NCBI GenBank assembly: GCA_964495075.1
Contig: CAZBUJ010000007.1
Location: 58,363-122,362 of the forward strand
DNA from: JAFGJQ01 sp964495075
GTDB taxonomy: Bacteria; Planctomycetota; Phycisphaerae; UBA1845
Reading direction: 5' to 3'
Length of the DNA: 64,000 nt
In this document: positions 54,048 through 61,340 of the stretch, piece after piece
Layout: each line of letters begins with the position of its first letter
Position numbering within the stretch: position 1 is the first letter of the stretch
Program-made: the position numbers and the translations under genes
Notes under the pieces: generated by a model
The model's database searches: none
Told to the model about the DNA's origin: nothing
The model's input: only the letters and a program-made list of their open reading frames with translations

Positions 54048-55391
54048 TCACGACGGCGGCGTCCGAGGAATCTCCTTGCCGTGCGGATCACGCGATGGAT
54101 CGGTCAACTGCGCCTGCAACTGAGCGTCCATCGCCGGCGTGATGAAATGCTCCACGCGACTCGCCGGCTCGTGCAGGTGGTCCAGCGGCAGCGCGAAATG
54201 CTTCGCCATGTAGACCTCCCATAGCCGATGCGATCGGATCAGCCCGGCCGCCTGACGAAGACCGGCCGGGGCCAACAGCAGACCCGACGTCCCGCCGCCC
54301 GCCCGCACGACCGCCACCTCCCCACGCCGCCGCAACGACCACAGGGCCCACCGTGACACCATCCCCCCGCCCACCGCCTCGAGGACCTGTTGTCGGTTGA
54401 CCGGCCCCGCCTCCTCGGCATGGGCCTCATGCCAGCGATACAGCAATCCGAGAATGTCCTCCCGCACGATCCCGACCGCGAGGGCCCATCGATGGAACAG
54501 CCGAGCCACCACGCCGTGACGCGGGGAGACCAGCAAGGCGATGCACAAGAACACCCCCGTCACCACCGCCATCATGGGGCCGGTGTTGGCCGACCCGTCC
54601 ACCCCGAACCAGCCCGGACCGAGGAACGCCGCCACGTGGCCGACCGCCGACGATGCCGCCGCCAGCAGGAGGCTCAGCACGATCATGACCGCCAGCCGGT
54701 CGGTCAGCAGGTACGCCGTCGCCGCCGGCACGATCAGCATCGCCACCACGAGGATCGAACCGACGGCCTCGAAGTTCGCCACCGTGGTGATCGCCACCAT
54801 CGTCATGAGCACGTAGTGCATCACCGTGGCATTGACACCCACCGTCGTGGCGAGCGATGGGTCGAACGAGGTGATCTTGAGTTCCTTGTAGAACAGCACC
54901 ACGAACAGCGCGTTCAGCCCGCATACACCGCCGAGCACGATGGCCGACCGCGGCAGCGCCGGCCCGAGCCAATCGACCGTGTCCAGAAACGACAACACGA
55001 TGTTGCCGTACAATACGCATTCCGGATCGATGTGCACGTTGTCCAGGGCGGCCGCCCGACGGATGAGGATCAGACCCACCGCAAAGAACACGCTGAACAC
55101 CACCCCCATCGCCGCCCCGCGCTCCACGTTCCCGAACCGGGTAATCGTCTGCGTCAGCAGCGCGGTGAGCACGCCGACCACCGCGGCCCCGGAGAACATC
55201 GCCCACGGATCGCGACTGTGGGTGAGCAGAAACCCGACCGCGATGCCCGGCAACACCGCGTGGGCGATCGCGTCACCCATGAGACTGACGCCGCGCAGCA
55301 CCAGGAAGTTGCCCAGCAGCGTGCACGAGCACGCGCTGAAAACGCCGATCAGGACGATCCAGCCATCGATGGACGCGTCCCAGCCGCTCAC
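54048..55391 (-). CDS. metal ABC transporter permease fused to a DtxR-type domain (SitD/YtgD position)
   Basis: A 447-residue protein. Residues about 10-295 form a TroC/ZnuB-type permease of eight or so spans, with the family region GVSLMGDAIAHAVLPGIAVG. Residues 310-447 are a winged-helix-like segment and a DtxR-type dimerisation/metal domain: HRLWE (His388, Glu392), then HLHEPASRVEH (His407, Glu414, His415). The spacing equals that of DtxR His79, Glu83, His98, Glu105 and His106. Cys102 is replaced by Ser. The GTG start overlaps the preceding permease stop (GTGA). Transport is surely of Mn/Fe/Zn; the sensor role is inferred. Confidence 0.88.
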   Translation of the reverse strand: MSGWDASIDGWIVLIGVFSACSCTLLGNFLVLRGVSLMGDAIAHAVLPGIAVGFLLTHSRDPWAMFSGAAVVGVLTALLTQTITRFGNVERGAAMGVVFSVFFAVGLILIRRAAALDNVHIDPECVLYGNIVLSFLDTVDWLGPALPRSAIVLGGVCGLNALFVVLFYKELKITSFDPSLATTVGVNATVMHYVLMTMVAITTVANFEAVGSILVVAMLIVPAATAYLLTDRLAVMIVLSLLLAAASSAVGHVAAFLGPGWFGVDGSANTGPMMAVVTGVFLCIALLVSPRHGVVARLFHRWALAVGIVREDILGLLYRWHEAHAEEAGPVNRQQVLEAVGGGMVSRWALWSLRRRGEVAVVRAGGGTSGLLLAPAGLRQAAGLIRSHRLWEVYMAKHFALPLDHLHEPASRVEHFITPAMDAQLQAQLTDPSRDPHGKEIPRTPPS

Positions 55392-56722
55392 GGTGTCCCC
55401 TCCGGTACACTCCCGGCCGATCCCTCGCGTCGTTCGGCCCGCTTCGCCGCCAGCGTCTCTTCCAGCTCCCGGACCAGGTCGTCCGACAGGAGGTGCTCCA
55501 TCTCATCGGCGTCACGATGCACGAACGACGGCGCGACGTCCGCGAACTCGAGCAGGTATTGCTCCCACAGGAGGTGATAGCGCAGCAGTCGCCCGGCGCT
55601 CGACCGGCCGTCCTCGGTGAGGGCGACGGCCCCGGTCGAATCCTGGCGCACCATCCCCCACCGCGCCGCCCGGCGGACCACGCGTTGCGCGGCGGACCGC
55701 GTCCATCCGCGACGTGATCGCAGGAGCGCATCCAGCGGCGCCGCGGCCCCGCGTTCGTGGTCCGCCTCGTATTCCGCCAACGCCCGCAGCAGGTTCTGAT
55801 GCGCAACGTTCCGGCGCAGTCGCCATCGCCGCACCGCCGCCGCCAACACGCCACGCCGCGGCGCGACCAGCATGCTCACGAAAAACAGCGCGCCGGCGCT
55901 GGTCACGATCACTGCGCCGGTCGGCATCCGTTCCGTCATGGCACTGATCGTCGATCCGCCCCAACCGCTCAGCGCACCGAACGCACCGGCCAACACGACC
56001 ATGGGCACCAGCCCGTCCGTCCAGAACCGCGCCGCCGCCGGCGGGATGATCAATAACGCCACCACCAGGATCAAACCCACCGACTGGAGCCCGATCACTG
56101 TCGTCAACACCACACCGCTCATCATCAACAGGTCGATCACCGTAACCGGCCAGCCCTGGGCCGCCGCATACGAGGAGTCGAAGCAGACGAGTCGATACTC
56201 CTTGAACAGCAGCGCCGTGCTGACCAGCACGAGCGCCGCGAGCGCACCGATGAGGTACGCGTCACGCTCCTGCATCGCCGCCGCCGTGCCGTAGATGAAT
56301 CGAGACAGACCCGCCTTCTCGCCCACGTCCAGACTCTGGATCAGGCTCAGCAGAACCAGCCCCGCACCGAAGAACACGCTGAGCACGATCCCGATCGCGG
56401 CATCCTCCTTCAACCGGGACGCCCGGCTGATGCCAAGCACGGCCAGCACGCCCAACACCCCCGTCACCGTCCCCCCCACCAGCAACACCTCCAGGTCCTT
56501 CGAGGCCGTCAACAGAAACGCCATCGCGATCCCCGGCAACGTGGCGTGGGCCAGGGCGTCGCCCATCAGCGACCGCTTGCGCAGGTACGCGAAGGCGCCG
56601 ATCACGGCCGCCGCGATGCCCAGCAGAATCGTGCCGATCACCACGACCTGCGTGATGTGGTCCCGCAGGGTCAAAACCCGGAACAACTGTTCCGTGCTCA
56701 ATTCGGCGATCGGGCCAGGCAT
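55388..56722 (-). CDS. metal ABC transporter permease fused to a DtxR-type domain (SitC/YtgCR-like)
   Basis: A 444-residue protein from the ATG at 56722 (GGTGAG upstream). The first 295 residues are a TroC-type permease, with RKRSLMGDALAHATLPGIAM near residue 50. The rest is a regulator-like tail: a winged helix (residues 325-375, SRRGWTRSAAQRVVRRAARW) and a DtxR-like metal domain with YHLLWEQYL (His383, Glu387) and FVHRDADEMEH (His402, Glu409, His410). The ligand spacing is identical to DtxR. The architecture equals chlamydial YtgCR, in which the tail is cleaved off and acts as a repressor. Whether it is cleaved here is unknown. Confidence 0.88.
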   Translation of the reverse strand: MPGPIAELSTEQLFRVLTLRDHITQVVVIGTILLGIAAAVIGAFAYLRKRSLMGDALAHATLPGIAMAFLLTASKDLEVLLVGGTVTGVLGVLAVLGISRASRLKEDAAIGIVLSVFFGAGLVLLSLIQSLDVGEKAGLSRFIYGTAAAMQERDAYLIGALAALVLVSTALLFKEYRLVCFDSSYAAAQGWPVTVIDLLMMSGVVLTTVIGLQSVGLILVVALLIIPPAAARFWTDGLVPMVVLAGAFGALSGWGGSTISAMTERMPTGAVIVTSAGALFFVSMLVAPRRGVLAAAVRRWRLRRNVAHQNLLRALAEYEADHERGAAAPLDALLRSRRGWTRSAAQRVVRRAARWGMVRQDSTGAVALTEDGRSSAGRLLRYHLLWEQYLLEFADVAPSFVHRDADEMEHLLSDDLVRELEETLAAKRAERREGSAGSVPEGTP

Positions 56723-56727
56723 GACAC

Positions 56728-57549
56728 TCACCGTGGAACCGGGGGGGCGGCGGCCGCCATCGATTCGGCCGCCTGGCTCAACAACGTCAGCCGGCCACCG
56801 TACGTCTTGCGAAGATTGTCCTCGTTCCATACCTCCGCCACCGGGCCGGCCGCCACCACCCGCATGTTCAACAGCATGACATGGTCGAAGTACTCCGGCA
56901 CGGTCTGCAGGTCGTGGTGAACGACGAGTACCGTCTTGCCGCGTACCCGCAACTCACGCAGCAGGGCGACGATCGCCGACTCTGTGGCCGCGTCCACGCC
57001 GGCGAACGGCTCGTCCATGAAATAGAGCTGCGCGTCCTGGGCCAACGCCCGGGCCAAAAACACCCGCTGCTGCTGCCCGCCCGACAACTTGCTGATCTGC
57101 CGCTTCGCCAGGTCGGCCATCCCGACCTGCTCGAGCGCGTGGCGGGCGATCTCGCGATGCTTGCCGCGCGGCGGCACGCACCACGGAATCCGCCCGTAGC
57201 AGCCCATGGTGACCACGTCGAGAGCATGGATGGGGAAATCCCAGTCCACGCTCTCCCGCTGGGGAACGTACCCCACCTCCTTGCGCTGTTGCTTGTACGG
57301 CCGACCGAAGAACCGCACGCTGCCCGACGCCTTCGGCACCAGGTTCAGACACGCCTTGATCAGCGTGCTCTTGCCCGCCCCGTTCGGCCCGACAATGCCG
57401 ATCAATCGGCCCGCCGGCGCGGCGTAGTCCACGTCCCACAACACCGGCTTGCGGTGGTAGGCCACGGTCAGGTCGTGGATCGACACCGGCGACGCCGGGT
57501 CGTGGTCGGCCGCGCGGGTCGTCGTGATGTCCGGATGAGCGTGTACCAT
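56728..57549 (-). CDS. metal ABC transporter ATP-binding protein
   Basis: A 273-residue ABC ATPase of the SitB/MntB/ZnuC class that powers the two permeases. It shows Walker A GPNGAGKSTLIKACLN, the ABC signature SKLSGGQQQRVFLARALAQD, Walker B LYFMDEPFAGVD and the H-loop VVHHD. The ATG at 57549 has GGAG 8 bases upstream. It lies between the substrate-binding protein and the first permease, 5 bases from the latter, as in sitABCD operons. Confidence 0.95.
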   Translation of the reverse strand: MVHAHPDITTTRAADHDPASPVSIHDLTVAYHRKPVLWDVDYAAPAGRLIGIVGPNGAGKSTLIKACLNLVPKASGSVRFFGRPYKQQRKEVGYVPQRESVDWDFPIHALDVVTMGCYGRIPWCVPPRGKHREIARHALEQVGMADLAKRQISKLSGGQQQRVFLARALAQDAQLYFMDEPFAGVDAATESAIVALLRELRVRGKTVLVVHHDLQTVPEYFDHVMLLNMRVVAAGPVAEVWNEDNLRKTYGGRLTLLSQAAESMAAAAPPVPR

Positions 57550-57622
57550 TTCGTGGGCTCCGGTCTCAGTCTCCGGTTCGCAATCGCGGCGTGCCGCGCC
57601 ATTCGCCACCCGGGAGCGCCGC

Positions 57623-58648
57623 TCACCTGTCGCCCGACAGCTTGCCATGCAGGCCTTTGGCCGGGGCGGTGCCACCCAGCGCGCGGGCGATCGTCGTAAC
57701 GTTATGATCGATCATGCCAACGTACGTACCCTCGTACGTACCCGCCTTGCCCATCGCGTCGGAAAAGAGCGAGCCGCCGATGACCACCGTGTGACCGTGG
57801 GCGGCCGCCCCTTCCAGGAGGGCCTTGACGTTCTTCTCCGGCACTGACGTCTCGACGAACACCGCCCTGACCCCGCGATCGACCAGCATCTGGACGAGCT
57901 GATTGATGTCCTCGATGCCGGCTTCCGACTCCGTGCTGACGCCCTGGATACCGCGGACCTCCAGCCCGTACGCCCGGGACATGTATCCGAACGCGTCGTG
58001 CGCGGTGACCAGCACGCGACGGTGGGCCGGCACGCTGGCCAACACCTTCGCCGCGTAGGCGTCCAGGGCATCGAGTTCGGCCCCGTAGCGATCCGCGTTC
58101 TTCCTGTAGTAGTCGGCGTGGGAGGGGTCAAACTCGGCGAGCGTGCGGGCCACCTGCTCCACGCACTGTCCCCACAGCGACACGTCCATCCACACGTGCG
58201 GATCGGCGTGCCCTTTGACGCCCGCCTTTTCGAGCAGCTTGGCGTGATCGATCAGCTCGGTGACCGCATACACCGGCCGCTTGCGGCCGACCTTCTTCAA
58301 CGTGTCCGTCATCCGCCCTTCCAGCATCAGTCCGCTGTAGAAGATGATGTCGGCTTTCATGAGCTTGGTCAGGTCGGTCCGGGTCGCCTGGTAGAGGTGC
58401 GGATCGACCCCGGGTCCGAGCAGGTGCTCGACCGTCGCCTTGTCCCCCGCCACCTCGCGCACGATGTCGGCCACCATGCCAACGGTGCAGGTAATCGTAT
58501 ACGGATACGCTTTCGGCCCGGCGGACGCCGAAGCCAAGGCCGGCGCGGCCCACAAGCAGACAATGTACATCAGCGCCGCCACGGCCCCACGCACCGCGCC
58601 CCCGCCCGCAGCGCCAATACGTTCCGTGCCAAGACGAGGATTCATCAT
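57623..58648 (-). CDS. metal ABC transporter substrate-binding protein (TroA/SitA class)
   Basis: A 341-residue periplasmic protein from the ATG at 58648 (GGAG 5 bases upstream). A signal peptide near the N-terminus (ALMYIVCLWAAPALASASA) precedes the TroA fold with the four metal ligands: His in GPGVDPHLYQATRTDL, His in GHADPHVWMDVSLWG, Glu in QGVSTESEAGIEDI, and the Asp near GGSLFSDAMG. It lacks the His-rich loop of ZnuA, which favours manganese/iron over zinc. It heads the operon, with mntR divergent on the other side of the promoter. Confidence 0.93.
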   Translation of the reverse strand: MMNPRLGTERIGAAGGGAVRGAVAALMYIVCLWAAPALASASAGPKAYPYTITCTVGMVADIVREVAGDKATVEHLLGPGVDPHLYQATRTDLTKLMKADIIFYSGLMLEGRMTDTLKKVGRKRPVYAVTELIDHAKLLEKAGVKGHADPHVWMDVSLWGQCVEQVARTLAEFDPSHADYYRKNADRYGAELDALDAYAAKVLASVPAHRRVLVTAHDAFGYMSRAYGLEVRGIQGVSTESEAGIEDINQLVQMLVDRGVRAVFVETSVPEKNVKALLEGAAAHGHTVVIGGSLFSDAMGKAGTYEGTYVGMIDHNVTTIARALGGTAPAKGLHGKLSGDR

Positions 58649-58769
58649 CACCGCTCCAATCGACACTCGGCAGCCTGCGCGGTCAACGCCCTGCGTTTGG
58701 ACGAAACGCCGCGCGACCGCCCCCGCGGCCCCCTCCGTCTCGCCCCCAAATAAGCACTTGCCACGAAAG

Positions 58770-58783
58770 GTAGCCTGGACTAC
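58770..58783. promoter_or_regulatory. candidate MntR/DtxR operator overlapping the transporter start site
   Basis: GTAGCCTGGACTAC is an inverted repeat of GTAG/CTAC around six bases, placed immediately downstream of the -10 box, so a bound repressor would cover the transcription start. Its similarity to DtxR/MntR boxes is only general. The assignment rests on symmetry, position and the neighbouring mntR gene. Confidence 0.4.
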
Positions 58784-58784
58784 A

Positions 58785-58813
58785 ATTAAACGGCCGTCGG
58801 GAACGAATGTCAA
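58785..58813 (-). promoter_or_regulatory. promoter of the manganese transporter operon
   Basis: The minus strand reads a perfect TTGACA, a 17-base spacer and TTTAAT, which is one of the best promoters in the window. It points at the substrate-binding protein gene with a leader of about 130 bases. A candidate operator lies just downstream. Confidence 0.7.
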
Positions 58814-58929
58814 GCACCGTGACCGGATCAAAAGGTGCGCGGCAATGGAAACCGCCCGCCGGCTCCGGCTGTCGGCGCCCGCTCGCACCCGGCGCCTCCT
58901 TTTGGTAGTTCGTAAACGGTAATTCGCAA

Positions 58930-59379
58930 TTGGCCCCTCCCGTGCCCACCAAGCGCTCACCCACGTCCTCCTCCCGTCCACCCGCCACCCGCTATTCGCG
59001 CATCCGGTCCGACCATTCCCGCGAACTCGCCGAGGACTACGTCGAGTTGATCGATGACCTGATCCGGGAAACCGGGGAGGCCCGGGCGGTCGACATCGCC
59101 CAGCGGCTCGGGGTCAGCCACGTAACGGTCACCAAGGCGGTGGCCCGCCTGCAGCGGGACGGACTCGTCACGTCGGCACCCTACCGCGCCGTGTTCCTCA
59201 CCCCCGAGGGCAAGCGACTGGCCGGCCACGTCCGCAAGCGGCACGAAACTCTCCTCGCCTTCCTCCTCCAGATCGGCGTGCCCCGCCGCGACGCCGAGAT
59301 CGACGCCGAAGGCCTCGAACACCACGTCAGCTCCCCAACCCTCGCCGCCATGAAACGATTCGTCAGCGAGAACGGCTGA
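58930..59379 (+). CDS. mntR: manganese-dependent transcriptional regulator MntR
   Basis: A 149-residue DtxR-family repressor. An N-terminal extension of about 30 polar residues precedes a winged helix (DIAQRLGVSHVTVTKAVARL) and a dimerisation domain. All six metal ligands of Bacillus subtilis MntR align without gaps: Asp36 and Glu39 (EDYVEL), His105 (RKRHET), Glu127, Glu130 and His131 (AEGLEHH), which equal Asp8, Glu11, His77, Glu99, Glu102 and His103. It lacks the SH3-like domain, as MntR does. The start codon (TTG 58930, or GTG 58942) is uncertain. It is divergent from the metal transporter it should repress. Confidence 0.88.
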   Translation: MAPPVPTKRSPTSSSRPPATRYSRIRSDHSRELAEDYVELIDDLIRETGEARAVDIAQRLGVSHVTVTKAVARLQRDGLVTSAPYRAVFLTPEGKRLAGHVRKRHETLLAFLLQIGVPRRDAEIDAEGLEHHVSSPTLAAMKRFVSENG

Positions 59380-60227
59380 AACCGGCCGACCCGCCGCGCC
59401 TGCATACCTGCCGCAGTCGGCGAAGGGCAGGAAAAGCGCGCTCGTCTACCACTCGATGATCCGTGGGGATGACGGCCAGCGCCGCATGGTGGAAAGAAGG
59501 CCTCGCCCTCAGACGATTGAGGTGGTCTTTCGCTAGCGACCTTACGCTGCGCTCTGCGTGCGAAACAGACGGAACAACCGCCCGCCGACGCGCTCGGGCC
59601 CGGGTACTCCCGCCGGGGACCGGCGACCGTCAATCAGGCGATGGCAGGCAGAAACAGTGTAGTAGCGGGTCGAATGTACGCTGTTGGATGGCAGATTACC
59701 CCATTCCTGGGGCCAAGACGGTCGATCTTCGCGCCCACCGAAAGCCCCCGCGGCGATCGGGAAAGGGCGAGCATAAGTCAAACTGCATCCGCCGCGCCCG
59801 TCCTCGACGGGCGGCCGCTGTGCGGCCCCGATGCCCGCCAAAGCCCGTGGGCGGACCTCGCGGGTCCCATCAGGGACCACCGATTGCCGTAAGACCCGCC
59901 TAAACGGGGTAATACAAACCCGATCTTACCCTGTTTCGGCGTGCGATTACCCCGTTTCCAGGCCTTGCACGGACACCAAACGCCGTTGCTGTGCCTGGGA
60001 CACTCCGCGGAAGGTCGTTATCGGGCGTGACCGTCGGTGTGACCCTCCCTCGGCAGAGTACCAAGTCCGGCGCGGAAAAGGTTCCGCGACGGATTACCTG
60101 TGGATGGAGGAGACGGCGTCCCTCCCAGTAGAGGGGCGCGGACCCCGAAATGCGGTCGAGTCTCTTCGGGGCGTAGGAGCGGGTGGGGGCCAACCTGGGC
60201 TGGCGTTTCGGCCACCCGGCCAGAAAA

Positions 60228-60243
60228 ATCGCAATTTTGCGAT
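60228..60243. repeat. upstream operator-like palindrome of the toxin-antitoxin cassette
   Basis: ATCGCAATTTTGCGAT is a 7-bp inverted repeat around two bases. It ends at the first base of the -35 box. Its twin (60261-60276) has its centre 33 bp, about three helical turns, downstream. Confidence 0.8.
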
Positions 60244-60271
60244 TGACAAGTTGACTGCATATCGCAATAAT
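60243..60271 (+). promoter_or_regulatory. promoter of the HigB/HTH/ImmA cassette
   Basis: A perfect TTGACA at 60243-60248, a 17-base spacer and AATAAT at 60266-60271 (5 of 6 matches). The likely start site is about 15 bases before the toxin ATG. Both flanking palindromes touch the core elements, so autoregulation by the antitoxin is likely. Confidence 0.75.
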
Positions 60272-60276
60272 GCGAT
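60261..60276. repeat. downstream operator-like palindrome covering the -10 box
   Basis: ATCGCAATAATGCGAT is a 6-bp inverted repeat around four bases and shares 14 of 16 bases with the first palindrome. The AATAAT box lies in its centre, so a bound regulator would block transcription. Confidence 0.8.
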
Positions 60277-60295
60277 AGTACAAGGGGACACAGGA

Positions 60296-60658
60296 ATGCC
60301 CGTGACAGATGTGCTCATCTACGCAGACGACGACGGATCGGCTCCGTTGCTGGTTTGGCTCGATGAGTTGCCTGCAAAGGTCCAGGACAAGTGTCTTGTC
60401 CGAATCGAGCGACTCGGCCAGATGGGCCATGAGCTGCGGCGGCCCGAGGCGGATTCATTGCGGGATGGGATCTACGAATTGCGGGCCAGCTTTCGCGGCG
60501 TTCATTACCGCATGCTGTACTTCTTTCATGGACAGCAAGCGGTGATCTCGCACGGGCTTGTGAAGGAACGGGAGGTGCCGCCACGCGAGATCGACTTGGC
60601 GATGGATCGAAGGCGGCAGTTTGAAAAGGACCCGGACAAACACGCATATGGGGAGTAG
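60296..60658 (+). CDS. HigB-like toxin (RelE/Gp49 superfamily)
   Basis: A 120-residue protein with the Gp49/HigB-type ending: SLRDGIYELRASFRGVHYRM, LYFFHGQQAVISHGLVKERE and PPREIDLAMDRRRQFEKDP. HigB-type toxins are usually ribosome-associated mRNA endonucleases, and the Arg/Tyr/Lys positions fit. The ATG at 60296 has AAGGGG 8 bases upstream. The antitoxin gene starts 2 bases after its stop, giving a toxin-first order, as in higBA loci. Activity is inferred from the family. Confidence 0.85.
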   Translation: MPVTDVLIYADDDGSAPLLVWLDELPAKVQDKCLVRIERLGQMGHELRRPEADSLRDGIYELRASFRGVHYRMLYFFHGQQAVISHGLVKEREVPPREIDLAMDRRRQFEKDPDKHAYGE

Positions 60659-60660
60659 TC

Positions 60661-61320
60661 ATGGCGAAAAAGGACAAGACAACCAACGCTGTCGAGATCC
60701 TGCATCGTCGCTACATCAAGGATGACGCCGAGCGGAAGGCATCGGTGCAGGAGGAGCGGGTCAATGCCGAAGTGGCCCGACTCATCCACGATTTGCGCAA
60801 GGACGCTGGACTCACACAGAAGGAACTGGCGGAACTAATCGGCACGACGCAATCGGTCGTGAGCCGTCTGGAAGACGCGGACTACGACGGACATTCGTTA
60901 TCCATGCTCCACCGGGTGGCGGAGGCACTAAAGCAAAGGCTCACCGTGGAAATGACGGCCGCGGACCCGGATGTGGCCGCATCACGACGTGCGTTCCTGC
61001 TATTCCTCCGAATGCTCAGACGCCGAGAGGGATTGTCCGTCGATGAGCTGGCCAAGCGTAGTGGGATTGAACATGCCGAGCTTGTGGCAATCGAATGGAA
61101 CAACGGGTATCGACCGACCCCGCTTACGCTCCACAAACTCGGAGAATTCTACGGTCTCCCGCAGCGCCGACTGGCGGCGCTGGCCGGCGCCGTCCGCGAT
61201 GACGCGGTTAGCGAACGTGCCTCACGGTTTGCCGCTCAATCCGAGTCATTCGCCAAGCTGACCCGAGAAGAGCGACGGGTCGTGGACGAGTTCGTCAAGT
61301 TTTTGAAGACAGAGACGTAG
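60661..61320 (+). CDS. antitoxin/regulator with two XRE-type HTH domains
   Basis: A 219-residue protein. HTH 1, about residues 40-97, is an XRE domain (DAGLTQKELAELIGTTQSVV then SRLED). HTH 2, about residues 112-172, is another (EGLSVDELAKRSGIEHAELV) and is followed by EERRVVDEFVKFLKTET, the kind of tail seen in regulators paired with ImmA/IrrE peptidases. It therefore combines a HigA-like antitoxin head with an ImmA-linked regulator tail. GGGGAG precedes the ATG. Position between toxin and peptidase supports a dual role, which is an inference. Confidence 0.82.
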   Translation: MAKKDKTTNAVEILHRRYIKDDAERKASVQEERVNAEVARLIHDLRKDAGLTQKELAELIGTTQSVVSRLEDADYDGHSLSMLHRVAEALKQRLTVEMTAADPDVAASRRAFLLFLRMLRRREGLSVDELAKRSGIEHAELVAIEWNNGYRPTPLTLHKLGEFYGLPQRRLAALAGAVRDDAVSERASRFAAQSESFAKLTREERRVVDEFVKFLKTET

Positions 61321-61340
61321 CAAACAACGAGATCGGCAAG

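Larger units (their letters stand above)
59380..60295. other. 916-base region without a supported gene, upstream of the cassette
   Basis: No convincing gene is present. It holds copies of a short motif: AAACGGGGTAAT at 59902-59913, its exact inverse ATTACCCCGTTT at 59946-59957, TTACCCTGTTT at 59926-59936 and ATTACCCCATTC at 59695-59706. A 7-bp stem with AAGG loop occurs at 60071-60088 (CGCGGAA/TTCCGCG). The twin palindromes and promoter of the cassette lie at its end. Composition is more mixed than the flanking genes, suggesting foreign or decayed DNA. Confidence 0.5.
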
